A stretch of 64,000 nucleotides of DNA from Glaciimonas sp. CA11.2 (GCF_034314045.1 NZ_JAVIWL010000001.1:3782001-3846000); one strand, 5' to 3'. Positions 24,793-35,305 are shown, counted from the first letter of the stretch. Made by a program: numbers and translations. Notes: a model not told the origin generated them from the letters alone.

Positions 24793-27396
24793 ATGCGTTT
24801 CGATAAACTCACCACAAAACTGCAGGAAGCAATTTCGGATGCCCAAAGCCAGGCAGTCGGAAATGATAATCAATATATAGACCCGATTCATGTCCTGATT
24901 GCGTTGCTTAATCAAGATGACGGTAGCGCTCGTTCGCTATTGCAACGCGCAGGGGTGAATGTTGCCGCGCTGTCAAGCGGATTAAAGGCCGCGTTGGAGC
25001 GGTTACCAAAGGTTTCAGGCAACGGCGGTGAAGTCCAGATTGGTCGTGAATTACTCGGCTTGCTGAATCTGGCAGATAAGGAAGCGCAAAAGCATGGCGA
25101 TCAATTTATCGCTAGTGAAATGCTGCTGCTTGGATTGCTCGATGATAAATCGGACGCCGGTAAATTGGCGCGCGAGCACGGACTGACGCGTAAGGCCCTT
25201 GCGGCGGCGATCAGCGCCGTGCGCGGTGGCGATAATGTGGCCTCGCAAGATGGCGATGGTCAGCGCGAAGCGTTAAAAAAATACACACTTGATCTGACTG
25301 AACGTGCACGTCAGGGCAAGCTTGATCCCGTGATTGGTCGTGATGATGAAATCCGTCGGGCGATTCAGGTTTTGCAACGCCGTAGCAAAAACAATCCAGT
25401 ATTGATAGGCGAGCCGGGCGTCGGTAAAACTGCCATCGTCGAAGGATTGGCACAACGCATCGTCAATGGCGAAGTGCCGGATAGTCTGAAATCCAAGCGT
25501 GTATTGTCGCTGGATATGGCTTCGTTGCTGGCGGGCGCAAAATTCCGTGGTGAATTCGAAGAGCGTCTAAAAGCAGTGTTGAAAGAAATCGCGCTCGACG
25601 AGGGGCAGACAATTGTTTTTATCGATGAACTCCACACCATGGTTGGCGCTGGCAAAGCAGAAGGGGCGATGGACGCTGGCAATATGCTGAAACCCGCATT
25701 GGCGCGGGGCGAGCTGCATTGTGTCGGCGCGACGACGCTGGACGAGTATCGCAAATATATTGAAAAAGATGCTGCGCTGGAACGTCGTTTTCAGAAAATT
25801 CTGGTGGATGAGCCGTCCGTGGAGGCGACGATTGCGATCTTGCGCGGTTTGCAAGAAAAGTATGAAGTTCATCATGGCGTGCAAATCACCGACCCAGCAA
25901 TCGTTGCTGCGGCTGAATTGTCGCATCGTTATATTACGGATCGATTTTTGCCGGACAAGGCTATCGATCTGATCGACGAAGCGGCAGCCAAGATCAAGAT
26001 CGAAATTGACTCCAAACCGGAGGTCATGGACAAACTTGACCGTCGTTTGATTCAGCTTAAGATCGAGCGCGAGGCAGTAAAAAAAGAAAAAGATGAAGCT
26101 TCTCAAAAGCGCTTGAGTTTGATCGAACAAGAAATCGAAAAATTGGGGCGAGAATATGCGGACCTGGAAGAAATCTGGAAATCCGAAAAAGCCAGCGCCC
26201 TTGGTAGCCAGCATCTGAAGGAAGAGATTGAGAAGTTGCGCCTGCAAATTGATGAGGCGACGCGTAATAGCGATTGGCAAAAAGTTTCCGAGTTGAAATA
26301 CGGCAAGATGAATGAGCTTGAGAAGGCGCTGGAAGTGCAGCAGAGGCAGGATGCATTTGCAGAGGCGCACCCTGATTCAGGCGCTAAACCGCGTTTGGTA
26401 CGGACGCAGGTTGGCGCCGAAGAAATTGCAGAAATCGTTTCGCGATCTACCGGTATTCCGGTCTCCAAGATGATGCAGGGCGAACGAGAAAAACTGCTGA
26501 AGATGGAGGATGAATTGCATCGCCGCGTGGTGGGCCAGGATGAGGCCATCGTCGCTGTATCGGATGCGATCCGTCGTTCACGGGCGGGACTCAGCGATCC
26601 GGATCGGCCTTATGGTTCCTTCATGTTTTTGGGGCCAACCGGCGTCGGAAAAACCGAGCTGTGCAAGGCGCTGGCTGGTTTTTTGTTTGATACGCAGGAT
26701 GCGATGATCCGTATCGACATGAGCGAATTTATGGAGAAGCATTCGGTCTCGCGTTTAATCGGTGCGCCGCCGGGCTATGTGGGTTACGAAGAGGGCGGCT
26801 ATTTGACCGAGGCGGTGCGTCGCAAACCGTACAGCGTGATTTTGCTGGACGAAATTGAGAAAGCGCATCCCGACGTTTTTAACGTTTTGTTGCAGGTGCT
26901 GGATGATGGGCGCATGACCGATGGTCAGGGTCGCACAGTCGATTTCAAAAATACGGTGATTGTGATGACGTCAAATTTGGGATCACATCGCATTCAGGCC
27001 ATGGAGGGTAGCGATCCGGCAGAGGTGAAATTGGAAGTTATGGGTGAAGTCAGGAATCACTTCCGTCCTGAGTTCATTAATCGCATCGATGAAATTGTGG
27101 TCTTCCATGGCCTTGATGAAAAAAATATCGGTGCCATCGCCAAGATTCAACTGAAAATTTTGGAGCAAAGGCTTGGCAAGTTGGATATGCAACTTGATAT
27201 TTCCGAGAGTGCTTTACAAAAAATCGCGGAAGCGGGATTCGATCCGATATATGGCGCTCGACCACTAAAGCGCGCCATTCAGCAGCAAATTGAAAACCCG
27301 CTGTCCAAGCTCATATTGGAAGGGAAATTTGGGCCTAAAGATAGTATTCACATCAACGTTAAGGATAGTGAACTGATTTTTAATAAGGTGTCTTAA
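24793..27396 (+). CDS. clpB: ATP-dependent chaperone ClpB
   Basis: Hexameric AAA+ disaggregase that works with DnaK to rescue aggregated proteins after heat stress. 867 residues from the ATG at 24793, preceded by GGAGG; a TTG at 24781 is in frame but less likely. Order: Clp N domain with two repeats (1-145), first AAA+ module with Walker [10 protein letters not shown] and Walker B VFIDELHT, the long coiled-coil middle domain (about 410-530, rich in Lys and Glu), second AAA+ module with [10 protein letters not shown] and [12 protein letters not shown], and the C-terminal domain. The sigma32 promoter upstream and the strong terminator downstream make it a single-gene heat-shock unit. Confidence 0.97.
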   Translation: MRFDKLTTKLQEAISDAQSQAVGNDNQYIDPIHVLIALLNQDDGSARSLLQRAGVNVAALSSGLKAALERLPKVSGNGGEVQIGRELLGLLNLADKEAQKHGDQFIASEMLLLGLLDDKSDAGKLAREHGLTRKALAAAISAVRGGDNVASQDGDGQREALKKYTLDLTERARQGKLDPVIGRDDEIRRAIQVLQRRSKNNPVLIGEPGVGKTAIVEGLAQRIVNGEVPDSLKSKRVLSLDMASLLAGAKFRGEFEERLKAVLKEIALDEGQTIVFIDELHTMVGAGKAEGAMDAGNMLKPALARGELHCVGATTLDEYRKYIEKDAALERRFQKILVDEPSVEATIAILRGLQEKYEVHHGVQITDPAIVAAAELSHRYITDRFLPDKAIDLIDEAAAKIKIEIDSKPEVMDKLDRRLIQLKIEREAVKKEKDEASQKRLSLIEQEIEKLGREYADLEEIWKSEKASALGSQHLKEEIEKLRLQIDEATRNSDWQKVSELKYGKMNELEKALEVQQRQDAFAEAHPDSGAKPRLVRTQVGAEEIAEIVSRSTGIPVSKMMQGEREKLLKMEDELHRRVVGQDEAIVAVSDAIRRSRAGLSDPDRPYGSFMFLGPTGVGKTELCKALAGFLFDTQDAMIRIDMSEFMEKHSVSRLIGAPPGYVGYEEGGYLTEAVRRKPYSVILLDEIEKAHPDVFNVLLQVLDDGRMTDGQGRTVDFKNTVIVMTSNLGSHRIQAMEGSDPAEVKLEVMGEVRNHFRPEFINRIDEIVVFHGLDEKNIGAIAKIQLKILEQRLGKLDMQLDISESALQKIAEAGFDPIYGARPLKRAIQQQIENPLSKLILEGKFGPKDSIHINVKDSELIFNKVS

Positions 27397-27761
27397 ATCC
27401 TGAGCGCATTGCAGGAAACGGAGTCGATAAACTGATCTCGTCGAAATCGTTCAATCGTTAAAACAGAGAGCCACGAGATCCAACTCGTGGCTCTTTTTTT
27501 GTTTCATATTTCGCTGTCAACAGCCGGTTGCCATGCAAAGAGTAGCTAATGCGCATAGCCTAAAAAGACGACCGAAAAAATGACATAAATCCCGCCCGTA
27601 AGAAAATGACTGCCCAAAACGCTGTTTTTTTCGTCCATCAATTGCTAGCCTGAATTGCAGTTCGCCTCTTGCTAAAAACGAATCTGACTTTTCAGCTACA
27701 CTTCAGCGCTTAGCTCGGAAAACCGCGATATTAAACTTCATTAACGGACAAATTAGTCATT
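27397..27761. other. Intergenic stretch after clpB
   Basis: 365 bp. It contains the clpB terminator and, in its right half, the presumed promoter of the Dabb-domain gene. No gene is supported. Confidence 0.5.
27466..27499 (+). terminator. Intrinsic terminator after clpB
   Basis: GAGCCACGAG pairs with CTCGTGGCTC across a short ATCCAA loop and is followed by TTTTTTT. Ten perfect pairs and a strong T tract, about 70 bp after the clpB stop. Confidence 0.93.
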
Positions 27762-28073
27762 ATGGCCATTACTCTCAAACATATTGTTATGTGGAAATTG
27801 AAGGATCACGCCGAAGGTGCCGATAAGGCGACCAATGCGATTAAGTTAAAGGCATTGCTGGATAGTTGTGCGGCGATAGTTCCTGGCATTCTGCTATTTG
27901 ATGCCGCAATTGCACAGGACGGCTTAGAGGCGACTTATGACGTGATATTAAACGCGGAATTTGCCTCACGCGAAGTACTGGAAGCGTATCAGAATCATCC
28001 CACGCACATTGCGATCAAGGCGTTCGTTGGTGCGGTGCGTGAAGCGCGACAATGTTTCGATTACGAGAGCTAA
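27762..28073 (+). CDS. Dabb (stress-responsive alpha/beta barrel) domain protein
   Basis: 103-residue soluble protein with a Dabb domain: the first strand IKHIVMWKLKDHAEG-like with the conserved His, a helix KLKALLDSC, then VPGILLFDAAI, and the closing DVILNAEFASREVLEAYQNH-like stretch followed by HPTHIAIKAFV. Members are dimeric ferredoxin-like barrels. Plant homologues are stress-induced, but bacterial ones mostly lack known substrates. The gene stands close to a PaaI-type thioesterase about 100 bp downstream; they may be co-transcribed. Confidence 0.85.
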   Translation: MAITLKHIVMWKLKDHAEGADKATNAIKLKALLDSCAAIVPGILLFDAAIAQDGLEATYDVILNAEFASREVLEAYQNHPTHIAIKAFVGAVREARQCFDYES

Positions 28074-28177
28074 AATGCGCAATCGTCGTTGAACGCGACA
28101 TTTCGGTAGTATCCGTTATTTCTGTGGTGACCCATCGTTTTTTGCGTCAATTTACATCACTTTTATAGTTAGCCTCT

Positions 28178-28627
28178 ATGTTTCCCAAAGAAGTTTTCCC
28201 GCTCGATAATCCCTTTTTGAAGTACATCGGCGTCGAGTTTGTAGAGATGGGTGAGGGGACGGCAACACTGCAGCTGGATTTGCAGCCGCATCATATGAAC
28301 AGCGGTCAGGTAACCCATGGCGGCGTGACGATGACCATGCTTGATGTGGTGATGGCGTTAGCCGGACGTACGCTGAACCCTCAAGCAAGTACTGCTGTCA
28401 CCGTTGAAATGAAAACCAGTTTTTTGCAGCCGGGCGGCCGCATCGGCGGTCACCTTGTTGCTAAAGGCAAGGCTTTTCATCGCTCTGCGACGATGTGTTT
28501 TTGCGAAGCGGAATTATGGAATGATGAGAAACTGGTCGCAAAGTCGCTGGGTACTTTTAAATATCTGAAAAATATAACCAATGATCGCAAGGTTCTGCGC
28601 GAGTTTGATGGCGGAGCGGATGCCTAA
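28178..28627 (+). CDS. PaaI family thioesterase (hotdog fold)
   Basis: 149-residue acyl-CoA thioesterase of the PaaI/4HBT hotdog family, cytoplasmic. The central helix motif with the catalytic Asp is in THGGVTMTMLDVVMALAG, preceded by HHMNSGQVTHGG. The following strands TAVTVEMKTSFLQPG and GHLVAKGKAFHRSATMCFCEAE are typical. Substrates of PaaI-like enzymes are aromatic or medium-chain acyl-CoAs. No phenylacetate genes are nearby, so the substrate is undetermined. It has no strong ribosome binding site. Confidence 0.88.
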   Translation: MFPKEVFPLDNPFLKYIGVEFVEMGEGTATLQLDLQPHHMNSGQVTHGGVTMTMLDVVMALAGRTLNPQASTAVTVEMKTSFLQPGGRIGGHLVAKGKAFHRSATMCFCEAELWNDEKLVAKSLGTFKYLKNITNDRKVLREFDGGADA

Positions 28628-28821
28628 CAAAGGACAGACAAGGGGCTAGCTAAGCTTTCTATAGGCGCTTTGGGTTTCGTTGATTTATGGCGTTATATAT
28701 TTCCCATATTTGCATACGCCACGTATTTGCCTGAAGTTAATATTTAAACGGTTACGGCAGGCAATCCACCCTTTTGATTGCGGTCGCTACCTGCCCCTTT
28801 TTGCCGCTTGCCCTTTGTTGA

Positions 28822-29547
28822 TTAATGCACCGGCCGCTCGTCCAGTACAGCCGTGCCGCACGCGTGCAGTTTTACTAATGTTGAGGTACGCGTGCCGTAA
28901 TCTGGCGAGCTAATAAATACCGAGGATAGCAAACGCTCCTTTTCGATGCCCACTCCTGTCGATGGCAAGCGGCAATCACCAGCGATCGTGGTGTCGGTCA
29001 GCATGTCAAAGTAGGTTTCGTCCGGTGCGCCTTGACATAGCAAGCTGGCAAATTGCGCCTTTGTTCTGACCACTTTCGGCCAGCAGACATCCAGCAACGC
29101 GTTAGACAAACCATATATGCCGGCGGGCAATGGCTTCCCGTTTCGTGGGTCGGCCTCGCCTTTGTTGGAATACCAAACTAAGTCCTGGCCATCATGAATA
29201 AGCAAGTTAAAGCCGTTATAGTCGTTTGCACCCACGCTGATCTGCGCAATATATTCTGCTGCGGTTGCTTTACTGCTGAGAAAATCAGCCACTAATCCGC
29301 CTCGGCTGGGCGCGTTCTCATGGCGTTCTGCCGGCGCGCGAACATTCGTTATCGCGGCGAATCGGCCGGTTCGACTAATACCAATCCAGGTCCCGCCATT
29401 TTGGAGGTCACGTCCTGCATAAATATCGGGACGATCTTCCCACCAGTTTGCAGGTGCGCTGGGTCGTGCGTAAAACTCGTCACGGTTGGCGGCTGCAATT
29501 AACGGCAGGCCCGGAACGACTTTCCAGGAAAAAACGATTAGGCACAT
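28822..29547 (-). CDS. NRDE family (TANGO2-like) protein
   Basis: 241-residue protein of the NRDE/TANGO2 family, named for the conserved Asn-Arg-Asp-Glu found here in LIAAANRDEFYARP. Cys2 after the initiator Met (MCLIVFSW) is also conserved. Other family parts are AGRDLQNGGTWIGISRTGRF, ITNVRAP and GIYGLSNALLDVCWPKV. The eukaryotic homologue is linked to haem handling and lipid metabolism; the bacterial role is unclear. It overlaps the end of the DUF4936 gene by ten bases, so the two are translationally linked, downstream of ygfZ. Confidence 0.9.
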   Translation of the reverse strand: MCLIVFSWKVVPGLPLIAAANRDEFYARPSAPANWWEDRPDIYAGRDLQNGGTWIGISRTGRFAAITNVRAPAERHENAPSRGGLVADFLSSKATAAEYIAQISVGANDYNGFNLLIHDGQDLVWYSNKGEADPRNGKPLPAGIYGLSNALLDVCWPKVVRTKAQFASLLCQGAPDETYFDMLTDTTIAGDCRLPSTGVGIEKERLLSSVFISSPDYGTRTSTLVKLHACGTAVLDERPVH

Positions 29548-29840
29548 AATGAACCAGTAGCAAAAGATTCAGAAATAAAAAATTCGGTGTGACGTGGGCC
29601 TTCAATCAAGGTAATCACGCCACTTTGCACAACCGCTTGCGCGACATGCGACGTAAAATTGTCCGGTACTTCCAGATAAACCTCCATCCAGGTATGTTGC
29701 CCGTTTTCGGCCTCCGGTCGCCGTTTTAACGCACAGGAAATCTGAAAATCACGAGACAGTTTAGTCTGCATCGCGGTAGCCATTTGCATCAATTGCGTAG
29801 CATTGGTGGCCGCTACGCGGTAATAAATATAAAGATCCAT
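29538..29840 (-). CDS. DUF4936 family protein
   Basis: 100-residue protein of the DUF4936 family, found mainly in betaproteobacteria. It starts MDLYIYYRVAATNA and has a ferredoxin-like alternation of strands and helices with the conserved LKRRPEAENGQHTWMEVYL and RHTEFFI. The function is unknown. It lies 30 bp after ygfZ and overlaps the NRDE gene by ten bases; this three-gene arrangement is common in Burkholderiales and suggests linked roles, perhaps in iron-sulfur or haem homeostasis, which is inference. Confidence 0.85.
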   Translation of the reverse strand: MDLYIYYRVAATNATQLMQMATAMQTKLSRDFQISCALKRRPEAENGQHTWMEVYLEVPDNFTSHVAQAVVQSGVITLIEGPRHTEFFISESFATGSLCA

Positions 29841-29870
29841 ACTGATCCAACATCCTGTTGCGATAGACGT

Positions 29871-30920
29871 TTATGACAGCTTGACGGCCGGTGCCACAGG
29901 ATCCGGCATGGCATAAGGTAGCGGAATAAAGCTTAATTGCGGTCCGCTGGCAGAGCCAATATGCACGCTTCCATTGTCTAGTGCCGCCAGTTTGATTTCC
30001 AGGAGGCAGGTGGTTGTTTTGCCATTCGGGTCAAGTCGCTCCGCGTTGACAATCATGCCGCAAGGTTGCAAAGGGTCGGCGCTGGAGAATACTTCGGTAC
30101 CAGCGTCTACGTCAATTGCATCAACGTTTGCCAGTACTGCGCGGCGTTTGAGTTTACCTAAATATTGACTGCGCGCGACGATTTCCTGGCCGGGATAACA
30201 GCCTTTCTTAAAATTGACACCGCCTACCACTTCATAGTTGATCATTTGCGGGACGAACTGTTCTTGCGTCGCCAGCGTAATTTGTGGAATCCCGGCTTGA
30301 ATCTGCCCGAGACGCCATACGCGATCATCCACTACCGGCAATGTTTCGGACAATGGTGTCCATGCAGCGATAGCGATTTGCTGCGATGCGATCCATTGAT
30401 ATCGGGCTACGCCATTGGCATCGCTGCAGCGGATTAACGTACCGTTTGCGTTGTCGATTTTGGCATAAGGGGCAGTTGGTAAGTCAGTGAACCATGGTGC
30501 TAAAGCAGCGCCAACTGCCGTCCCGCCAAGCCCGATCACCGCATACTCTTCGGTGACGTCCGCTAATTTTGCCTTGGAGCGCATCACAAACATTTGCAGG
30601 CGCTTCTGGACCGCTGCCTGAATAGTTCGCGGAAGTTGCAGAAAGATGGTCTGATCGCTCTTCCACATTAACAAAGTCGCCAGCAAACGTCCTTTTGGCG
30701 AACAGTAACCCGCAAGCCGGATTTGATCCAATGGCAATTGCGCTACATCGTTAGTCAATTGGTTATGCAAAAAATTGGCAGCTTCGTCGCCAGTTAGCGC
30801 GATCAGCCCAAGATCCGTTATCGGAGTAACAAAATTACCTTCTGCATCCGGCATTGTTTGCAGATTGTTGGTGGACTGTTGGTTCAAAAACTCTTGCCAG
30901 GTGGTTACAATTTTAGTCAT
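29871..30920 (-). CDS. ygfZ: Folate-binding protein YgfZ
   Basis: Folate-dependent protein that supports repair or assembly of certain iron-sulfur enzymes (GcvT-like fold). 349 residues. The family signature KGCYPGQEIVARSQY, with the conserved cysteine, is intact near residues 228-242. The N-terminal half has LGLIALTGDEAANFLHNQLTNDV, as in GcvT homologues. It is the first gene of a minus-strand group (ygfZ, DUF4936, NRDE) and divergent from mltG, its usual neighbour in betaproteobacteria, across a 120-bp promoter gap. Confidence 0.93.
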   Translation of the reverse strand: MTKIVTTWQEFLNQQSTNNLQTMPDAEGNFVTPITDLGLIALTGDEAANFLHNQLTNDVAQLPLDQIRLAGYCSPKGRLLATLLMWKSDQTIFLQLPRTIQAAVQKRLQMFVMRSKAKLADVTEEYAVIGLGGTAVGAALAPWFTDLPTAPYAKIDNANGTLIRCSDANGVARYQWIASQQIAIAAWTPLSETLPVVDDRVWRLGQIQAGIPQITLATQEQFVPQMINYEVVGGVNFKKGCYPGQEIVARSQYLGKLKRRAVLANVDAIDVDAGTEVFSSADPLQPCGMIVNAERLDPNGKTTTCLLEIKLAALDNGSVHIGSASGPQLSFIPLPYAMPDPVAPAVKLS

Positions 30921-31049
30921 AAAAGTGGGGCATTTTCAATTCAGCGATTATCATGTTGGGTTGATTATAGTGATGTCTCAAAAAGGCGTCGGGTTTAACC
31001 GATTTTCGACATCCTGAACTGATTTAGAAAAACCGCGGAGCGATTGACT

Positions 31050-32030
31050 TTGTTTAAGAAATTAGTGTTAAGTATTGTTGTACTGGCATTGCTTGCCGTT
31101 GGCGGTTTGGCTTATTGGGGCAGACAACCGGTGTTTGAAACTGGCGATCCGATACCCTTCACGATTAAATCGGGTAGCGGGCTGGATAGTGTCGTGCAGC
31201 AAATCGCCAGCGCAGGCGTTCCCGTCAACCCTGAAATATTAGGTATTCTGGCGCGATTAACAGGGAAAAGCGGCAAGCTTAAGGCAGGTAGTTATGAAAT
31301 AAAGCCCGGTACCACGCCTTTGCGCCTGATCACCCAATTAGTGCGCGGCGAATTTGCGCAAGAGTCATTGACGGTCATTGAGGGATGGACTTTTCGTCAA
31401 ATGCGACAAGCAATTGCGGCACAGAGCGCGCTGAAGCACGATACGCAATTGCTGTCGGACGCTGAACTGATGGCCAAAATTACACCTGACTACACACTGC
31501 CGGAAGGCCTGTTTGCACCGGATACTTATTTGTTCGCAAAAGGGTCGAGCGATTTGCAGGTCTATAAACAAGCGCATGCACTGCTATTAAAAAGGCTTAA
31601 TAGTGCATGGGAGAATCGTGATCTGTCTGTCCCTTACAAAAGCCCGTATGAGGCACTGATCATGGCGTCGATAGTCGAAAAGGAAACGGGACGCAAAGCG
31701 GAGCGTACCAATATCGCCGGTGTATTTGTGAATCGATTACGCCTCGGAATGTTGTTGCAGACCGATCCGACGGTAATCTACGGCATGGGAGAGCAATATG
31801 AGGGACGCATCCGCAAGCGCGATCTCACCACCGACACGCCTTACAATACCTATACACGTGCCGGTCTGCCGCCGACGCCAATTGCGTTGCCCGGAGATGA
31901 GTCATTGCACGCTGCCATGAATCCCGCCAAAACGGATGCGTTATTTTTTGTCGCCAAGGGTGACGGCAGCAGCCATTTCTCAAGCAGTCTTGGTGAACAT
32001 AATCAGGCCGTGAATAAATATCAGCGATGA
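31050..32030 (+). CDS. mltG: Endolytic murein transglycosylase MltG
   Basis: Inner-membrane lytic transglycosylase that cuts nascent glycan strands and so sets their length. About 326 residues: an N-terminal transmembrane helix (LVLSIVVLALLAVGGLAYW), a LysM-like subdomain (SGSGLDSVVQQIASAGV) and the YceG catalytic domain. The catalytic Glu is in IVEKETGRKAERTNIAGVF, followed by RLRLGMLLQTDPTVIYG and YNTYTRAGLPPTPIALPG. The start is a TTG: GGAG lies nine bases before the TTG at 31050; the in-frame TTG at 31044 is too close to it. It heads mltG-tmk-holB-pilZ, a standard cluster. Confidence 0.93.
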   Translation: MFKKLVLSIVVLALLAVGGLAYWGRQPVFETGDPIPFTIKSGSGLDSVVQQIASAGVPVNPEILGILARLTGKSGKLKAGSYEIKPGTTPLRLITQLVRGEFAQESLTVIEGWTFRQMRQAIAAQSALKHDTQLLSDAELMAKITPDYTLPEGLFAPDTYLFAKGSSDLQVYKQAHALLLKRLNSAWENRDLSVPYKSPYEALIMASIVEKETGRKAERTNIAGVFVNRLRLGMLLQTDPTVIYGMGEQYEGRIRKRDLTTDTPYNTYTRAGLPPTPIALPGDESLHAAMNPAKTDALFFVAKGDGSSHFSSSLGEHNQAVNKYQR

Positions 32031-32195
32031 CTTCGGTGCTGAATCGTTGCGGCTGCCGTTGCTACTATTCAGCGTTAATCAAAGGGCAATCAATGGTATT
32101 CATCGACATTGCAGGACATTGCCTTGCATTATCACGTATTTGGTCGGTTACACTATGACAAACAAAGAGTTACTTACGGAAATGTTCAGAGATCT

Positions 32196-32804
32196 ATGAC
32201 ATCTGCAAAATTTATTACCTTTGAAGGTATCGATGGGGCGGGGAAATCAACGCACATCGGCTACGTTACTGAATTATTACGCAGTCGTGGACTGATCGTA
32301 GTTACGACCCGTGAGCCCGGCGGAACGGCACTGGGCGAAGCATTGCGTGAATTGGTCTTGCATAAAAAAATGCATCTTGAAACCGAGGCTATGCTGATGT
32401 TTGCATCCCGCCGCGAGCATTTGGCGCAAGTCATTGAGCCGGCATTGGCACGCGGCGATTGGGTCGTTTCTGACCGTTTTAGCGATGCGACGTTTGCCTA
32501 TCAGGGCGGCGGCAGAAAACTTTCTCTGAATAAATTGGATGTTTTAGAGCAATGGGTACATCCACATTTGCAGCCGGATCTAACGCTATTGTTTGACGTG
32601 CCATTAGAAGTGGCGCGGGCACGTTTGGATGCGACGCGTGATCTGGATCGGTTTGAACAGGAGAAGGCAACATTTTTCGCCGATACGCGTGCGGAGTATT
32701 TGCGTCGAGCGGCGCAGTTTCCTGCCCGTTTCCGGGTAATCGATTCGACACAACCTATTGCTGACATTCAGCGAGGCCTGGAAAAAATCATCGCGGCTTT
32801 GTAA
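32196..32804 (+). CDS. tmk: Thymidylate kinase
   Basis: Phosphorylates dTMP to dTDP. From the ATG at 32196 it has 202 residues, the usual size. The frame is open from 32109, but the added 29 residues are not conserved. P-loop [14 protein letters not shown](E/P) loop TTREPGGT, the [15 protein letters not shown] substrate segment and a basic LID-like region are all present. It lies between mltG and holB as in most proteobacteria. Confidence 0.95.
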   Translation: MTSAKFITFEGIDGAGKSTHIGYVTELLRSRGLIVVTTREPGGTALGEALRELVLHKKMHLETEAMLMFASRREHLAQVIEPALARGDWVVSDRFSDATFAYQGGGRKLSLNKLDVLEQWVHPHLQPDLTLLFDVPLEVARARLDATRDLDRFEQEKATFFADTRAEYLRRAAQFPARFRVIDSTQPIADIQRGLEKIIAAL

Positions 32805-32907
32805 CGGGGCGTGATTGCCGGACCGGTGGTCTAGTATTAGCGTTGGCGTACACTTGCCGAGTTGCCAACAAAGTAATTAATTAATGGATTGAGTGATTGT
32901 TAAATTA

Positions 32908-33951
32908 ATGAGTAATTTGATATTCCCATGGCAAAGTAATGCTTGGCAGCAGCTGCAAGCAATGCGCGCCCGCATGCCGCACGCGATCTTGTTTCACGGT
33001 GCTGAAGGAATTGGTAAAACCATTTTTGCCGAGCAATTTGCACAGTCGTTATTTTGCGATGCGCCACTAGCGGATGGTCACGCCTGTGGCGTTTGTCCAT
33101 CATGTGGCTGGTTTGTTCAGCATAATCATCCTGATTATCGTCGGGTGCGGCCAGAAACTTTGGAGGATGAGGATGCACGCGATGTCGGCGACGGGGCCGA
33201 CGATGGAGGGGATAGCAAAAAAACTGCAAAGTCGACTAAAGCGCCATCGAAAGAAATTAAGATTGATCAAATTCGTGCGTTGGCCGGATTCATGAATATT
33301 TCTACGCATCGTCAGGGGCAACGGGTAGTGGTGCTGTATCCAGCAGAAGCGCTAAATGCCGCCGCCGCCAATGCCCTTTTAAAAACCTTGGAAGAGCCAC
33401 CGCCGAACACTGTATTTTTGTTGATTTCGAATAGCCTGGATCGGTTGTTGCCGACGATATTATCGCGCTGCCGTAAATTTCCAATGCCGGTTCCTTCACG
33501 TCAGGAGGCGCTTCTCTGGTTACAACAACAAGGTGTCGCTGATGCTGATATGTGGCTAGCCGAGCAGGGTGGCGCGCCGTTGACCGCACAGATTCAGTCA
33601 CAAAGTGAAGGGCGTGAACTGATCAACGAGTTGTTAGCTTATCTGAGTGCGCCCGGTATTGATGGGGCGCTGAAATGCGCGGAACGCTTGCAGAAAACGC
33701 CCGTGGTAGAACTACTCGGTTGGCAGCAGCGCTGGCTCTATGATTTGTTTTCGCTGAAAATGACCAACACCGTTCGCTATTATCCGCGCCATCAAAAGGT
33801 TCTGGTTACCCTTGCCGCAAGGACACAAACGGGTGATTTGTTGCGTGGATTAAAGGCTTGTAACGAGCGACGGGCGATTGCGGAGCATCCGTTATCTGCG
33901 CGGCTTTTTATTGAAGATATGCTGTTGGATTATGCAAAAATATTTGCCTGA
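32908..33951 (+). CDS. holB: DNA polymerase III subunit delta'
   Basis: Clamp-loader subunit of the replicative polymerase, a AAA+ protein that helps load the beta clamp. About 347 residues from the ATG at 32908 (MSNLIFPWQSNAW). The P-loop is modified, HGAEGIGKT, and a zinc-binding group is visible (CDAPLADGHACGVCPSCGW). Then come the sensor-type region EIKIDQIRALAGFMN, LLKTLEEPPPNTVFLLIS and SRCRKF. An acidic and lysine-rich insert (DEDARDVGDGADDGGDSKK) after the zinc module is longer than usual. It continues the mltG-tmk cluster. Confidence 0.93.
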   Translation: MSNLIFPWQSNAWQQLQAMRARMPHAILFHGAEGIGKTIFAEQFAQSLFCDAPLADGHACGVCPSCGWFVQHNHPDYRRVRPETLEDEDARDVGDGADDGGDSKKTAKSTKAPSKEIKIDQIRALAGFMNISTHRQGQRVVVLYPAEALNAAAANALLKTLEEPPPNTVFLLISNSLDRLLPTILSRCRKFPMPVPSRQEALLWLQQQGVADADMWLAEQGGAPLTAQIQSQSEGRELINELLAYLSAPGIDGALKCAERLQKTPVVELLGWQQRWLYDLFSLKMTNTVRYYPRHQKVLVTLAARTQTGDLLRGLKACNERRAIAEHPLSARLFIEDMLLDYAKIFA

Positions 33952-34171
33952 ATCTTGTTCTCGGCATTAATTTCAGAAGTATCGACAGATTGTTCCGACG
34001 CGGTTTATTGAGAACTTACTGATGAAGACGGTATGATGGTACGTCAGGCTGATGCCACTTGTGCGATGTCGCTAGTAAGTGAAGTGAACGCAATGTTGCG
34101 ATCGGGGGTCACATTGCCAGCAAACATGCGTCATGCAATTGCGGGTTTTAATTATTCGAAAGGGAAAGCAC

Positions 34172-34549
34172 ATGGCAGAAAATTCAATCGTTGGTGGTGG
34201 TGTAAGGTTAGCCAGACCCTCGGTTTTATCCCTGGCGATCAAGGAGAAATCGGCTTTATACGCGGCTTATATGCCGTTTTTAACCTTTGGTGGGGTGTTC
34301 GTGCCGACCAACAAAGCGCATGTTATTGGAGATGAGATTTATTTGATTCTCACTTTGATGGAAGACCCCGCAAAATATCCGATTGCTGGCAAAGTCGCCT
34401 GGATTACACCATCCGGCGCAAATAATAACCGGGCCCAGGGGATTGGCGTTCACTTTCCAGATGATGATGGTGGACATAGATTACGTACTCGCATTGAAGA
34501 AATTCTTGGCTCCGCACTGAGTTCCAGCCGACCTACTCACACTTTATAA
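34172..34549 (+). CDS. pilZ: PilZ domain protein, type IV pilus assembly type
   Basis: 125-residue PilZ-domain protein of the kind encoded after holB and needed for type IV pilus biogenesis. The ATG at 34172 (MAENSIVGGGVRLARPSVL) has AAGGGAA upstream. Conserved parts are LYAAYMPFLTFGGVFVPT, YLILTLMEDPAKYPIAGKVAWITP and QGIGVHF. The N-terminal RxxxR of c-di-GMP-binding PilZ domains is absent, as in other PilZ proteins of this class, which probably do not bind the nucleotide. It may work with the pilin gene at 18104, though other pil genes are elsewhere. Confidence 0.9.
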   Translation: MAENSIVGGGVRLARPSVLSLAIKEKSALYAAYMPFLTFGGVFVPTNKAHVIGDEIYLILTLMEDPAKYPIAGKVAWITPSGANNNRAQGIGVHFPDDDGGHRLRTRIEEILGSALSSSRPTHTL

Positions 34550-34551
34550 AT

Positions 34552-35091
34552 ATGAAATATCATCACAGAATCGCCACGCAACAGGATCTCACCGCCATAG
34601 TTGCAATCTACAACAGTACCGTCGCCTCGCGTGAGGTGACGGCCGATACAGAGCCGGTTTCGGTTGAATCGCGTCAAGCCTGGTTCGATCACCACAACGC
34701 AACTTTGCGTCCGTTATGGGTTGTTGAGCAGGAACTTGATCAATCCGTCGATCAATCGGTTGATGATGCCGCCTCGCCTGCCATCGTTGGATGGTTGTCG
34801 TATTCTGATTTTTACGGTCGTCCCGCCTACGCTGGAACTGCTGAAATTTCGATCTACATACATGAAGTCGCGCGTGGCAAAGGGATTGGCCGTTATCTGA
34901 TGGAGCAGGCTCTTACTTATGCACCGCAAGCTGGGGTTCACACTTTGCTGGGTTTTGTCTTCGGTCACAACGCGCCAAGTTTGAAATTATTTGAAGTATT
35001 TGGGTTCGAGCGCTGGGCCAACATGCCAAGGGTGGCAACGCTTGATGGCATTGAGCGCGATTTAGTAATATTAGGCAAGCGCGTCGCATAA
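34552..35091 (+). CDS. GNAT N-acetyltransferase, phosphinothricin acetyltransferase-like
   Basis: 179-residue GCN5-related acetyltransferase of the Pat/Bar-like group. N-terminal RIATQQDLTAIVAIYNSTVA, substrate part EPVSVESRQAWFDHHN, then the acetyl-CoA motif GTAEISIYIHEVARGKGIGRYLM with the R-G-K-G-I-G pyrophosphate loop. Members acetylate phosphinothricin or methionine derivatives; the native substrate cannot be told. An in-frame imperfect repeat (DQSVDQSVDD) lies in the middle. It follows pilZ by only two bases, so it is in the same operon, an accessory insertion between pilZ and tatD. Confidence 0.88.
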   Translation: MKYHHRIATQQDLTAIVAIYNSTVASREVTADTEPVSVESRQAWFDHHNATLRPLWVVEQELDQSVDQSVDDAASPAIVGWLSYSDFYGRPAYAGTAEISIYIHEVARGKGIGRYLMEQALTYAPQAGVHTLLGFVFGHNAPSLKLFEVFGFERWANMPRVATLDGIERDLVILGKRVA

Positions 35092-35305
35092 ATTTATGCT
35101 GGTTGTGCGAGCGCTATTTGTACTATCCATTTGTTTTGCTTGATCGCGGGATTGCCAACTCGTTAGATAAATCGATACAAATCGATTCCACGTCCAGTAA
35201 TAATGTGCAGCATGTCTATCCGCAGCCTCCTGTCGTGTTTCATCTGTTTTCGTTGTTCAGATGATTTTCTACTCCGATTTGCCCTGTTTTTAATCTACTT
35301 ATATC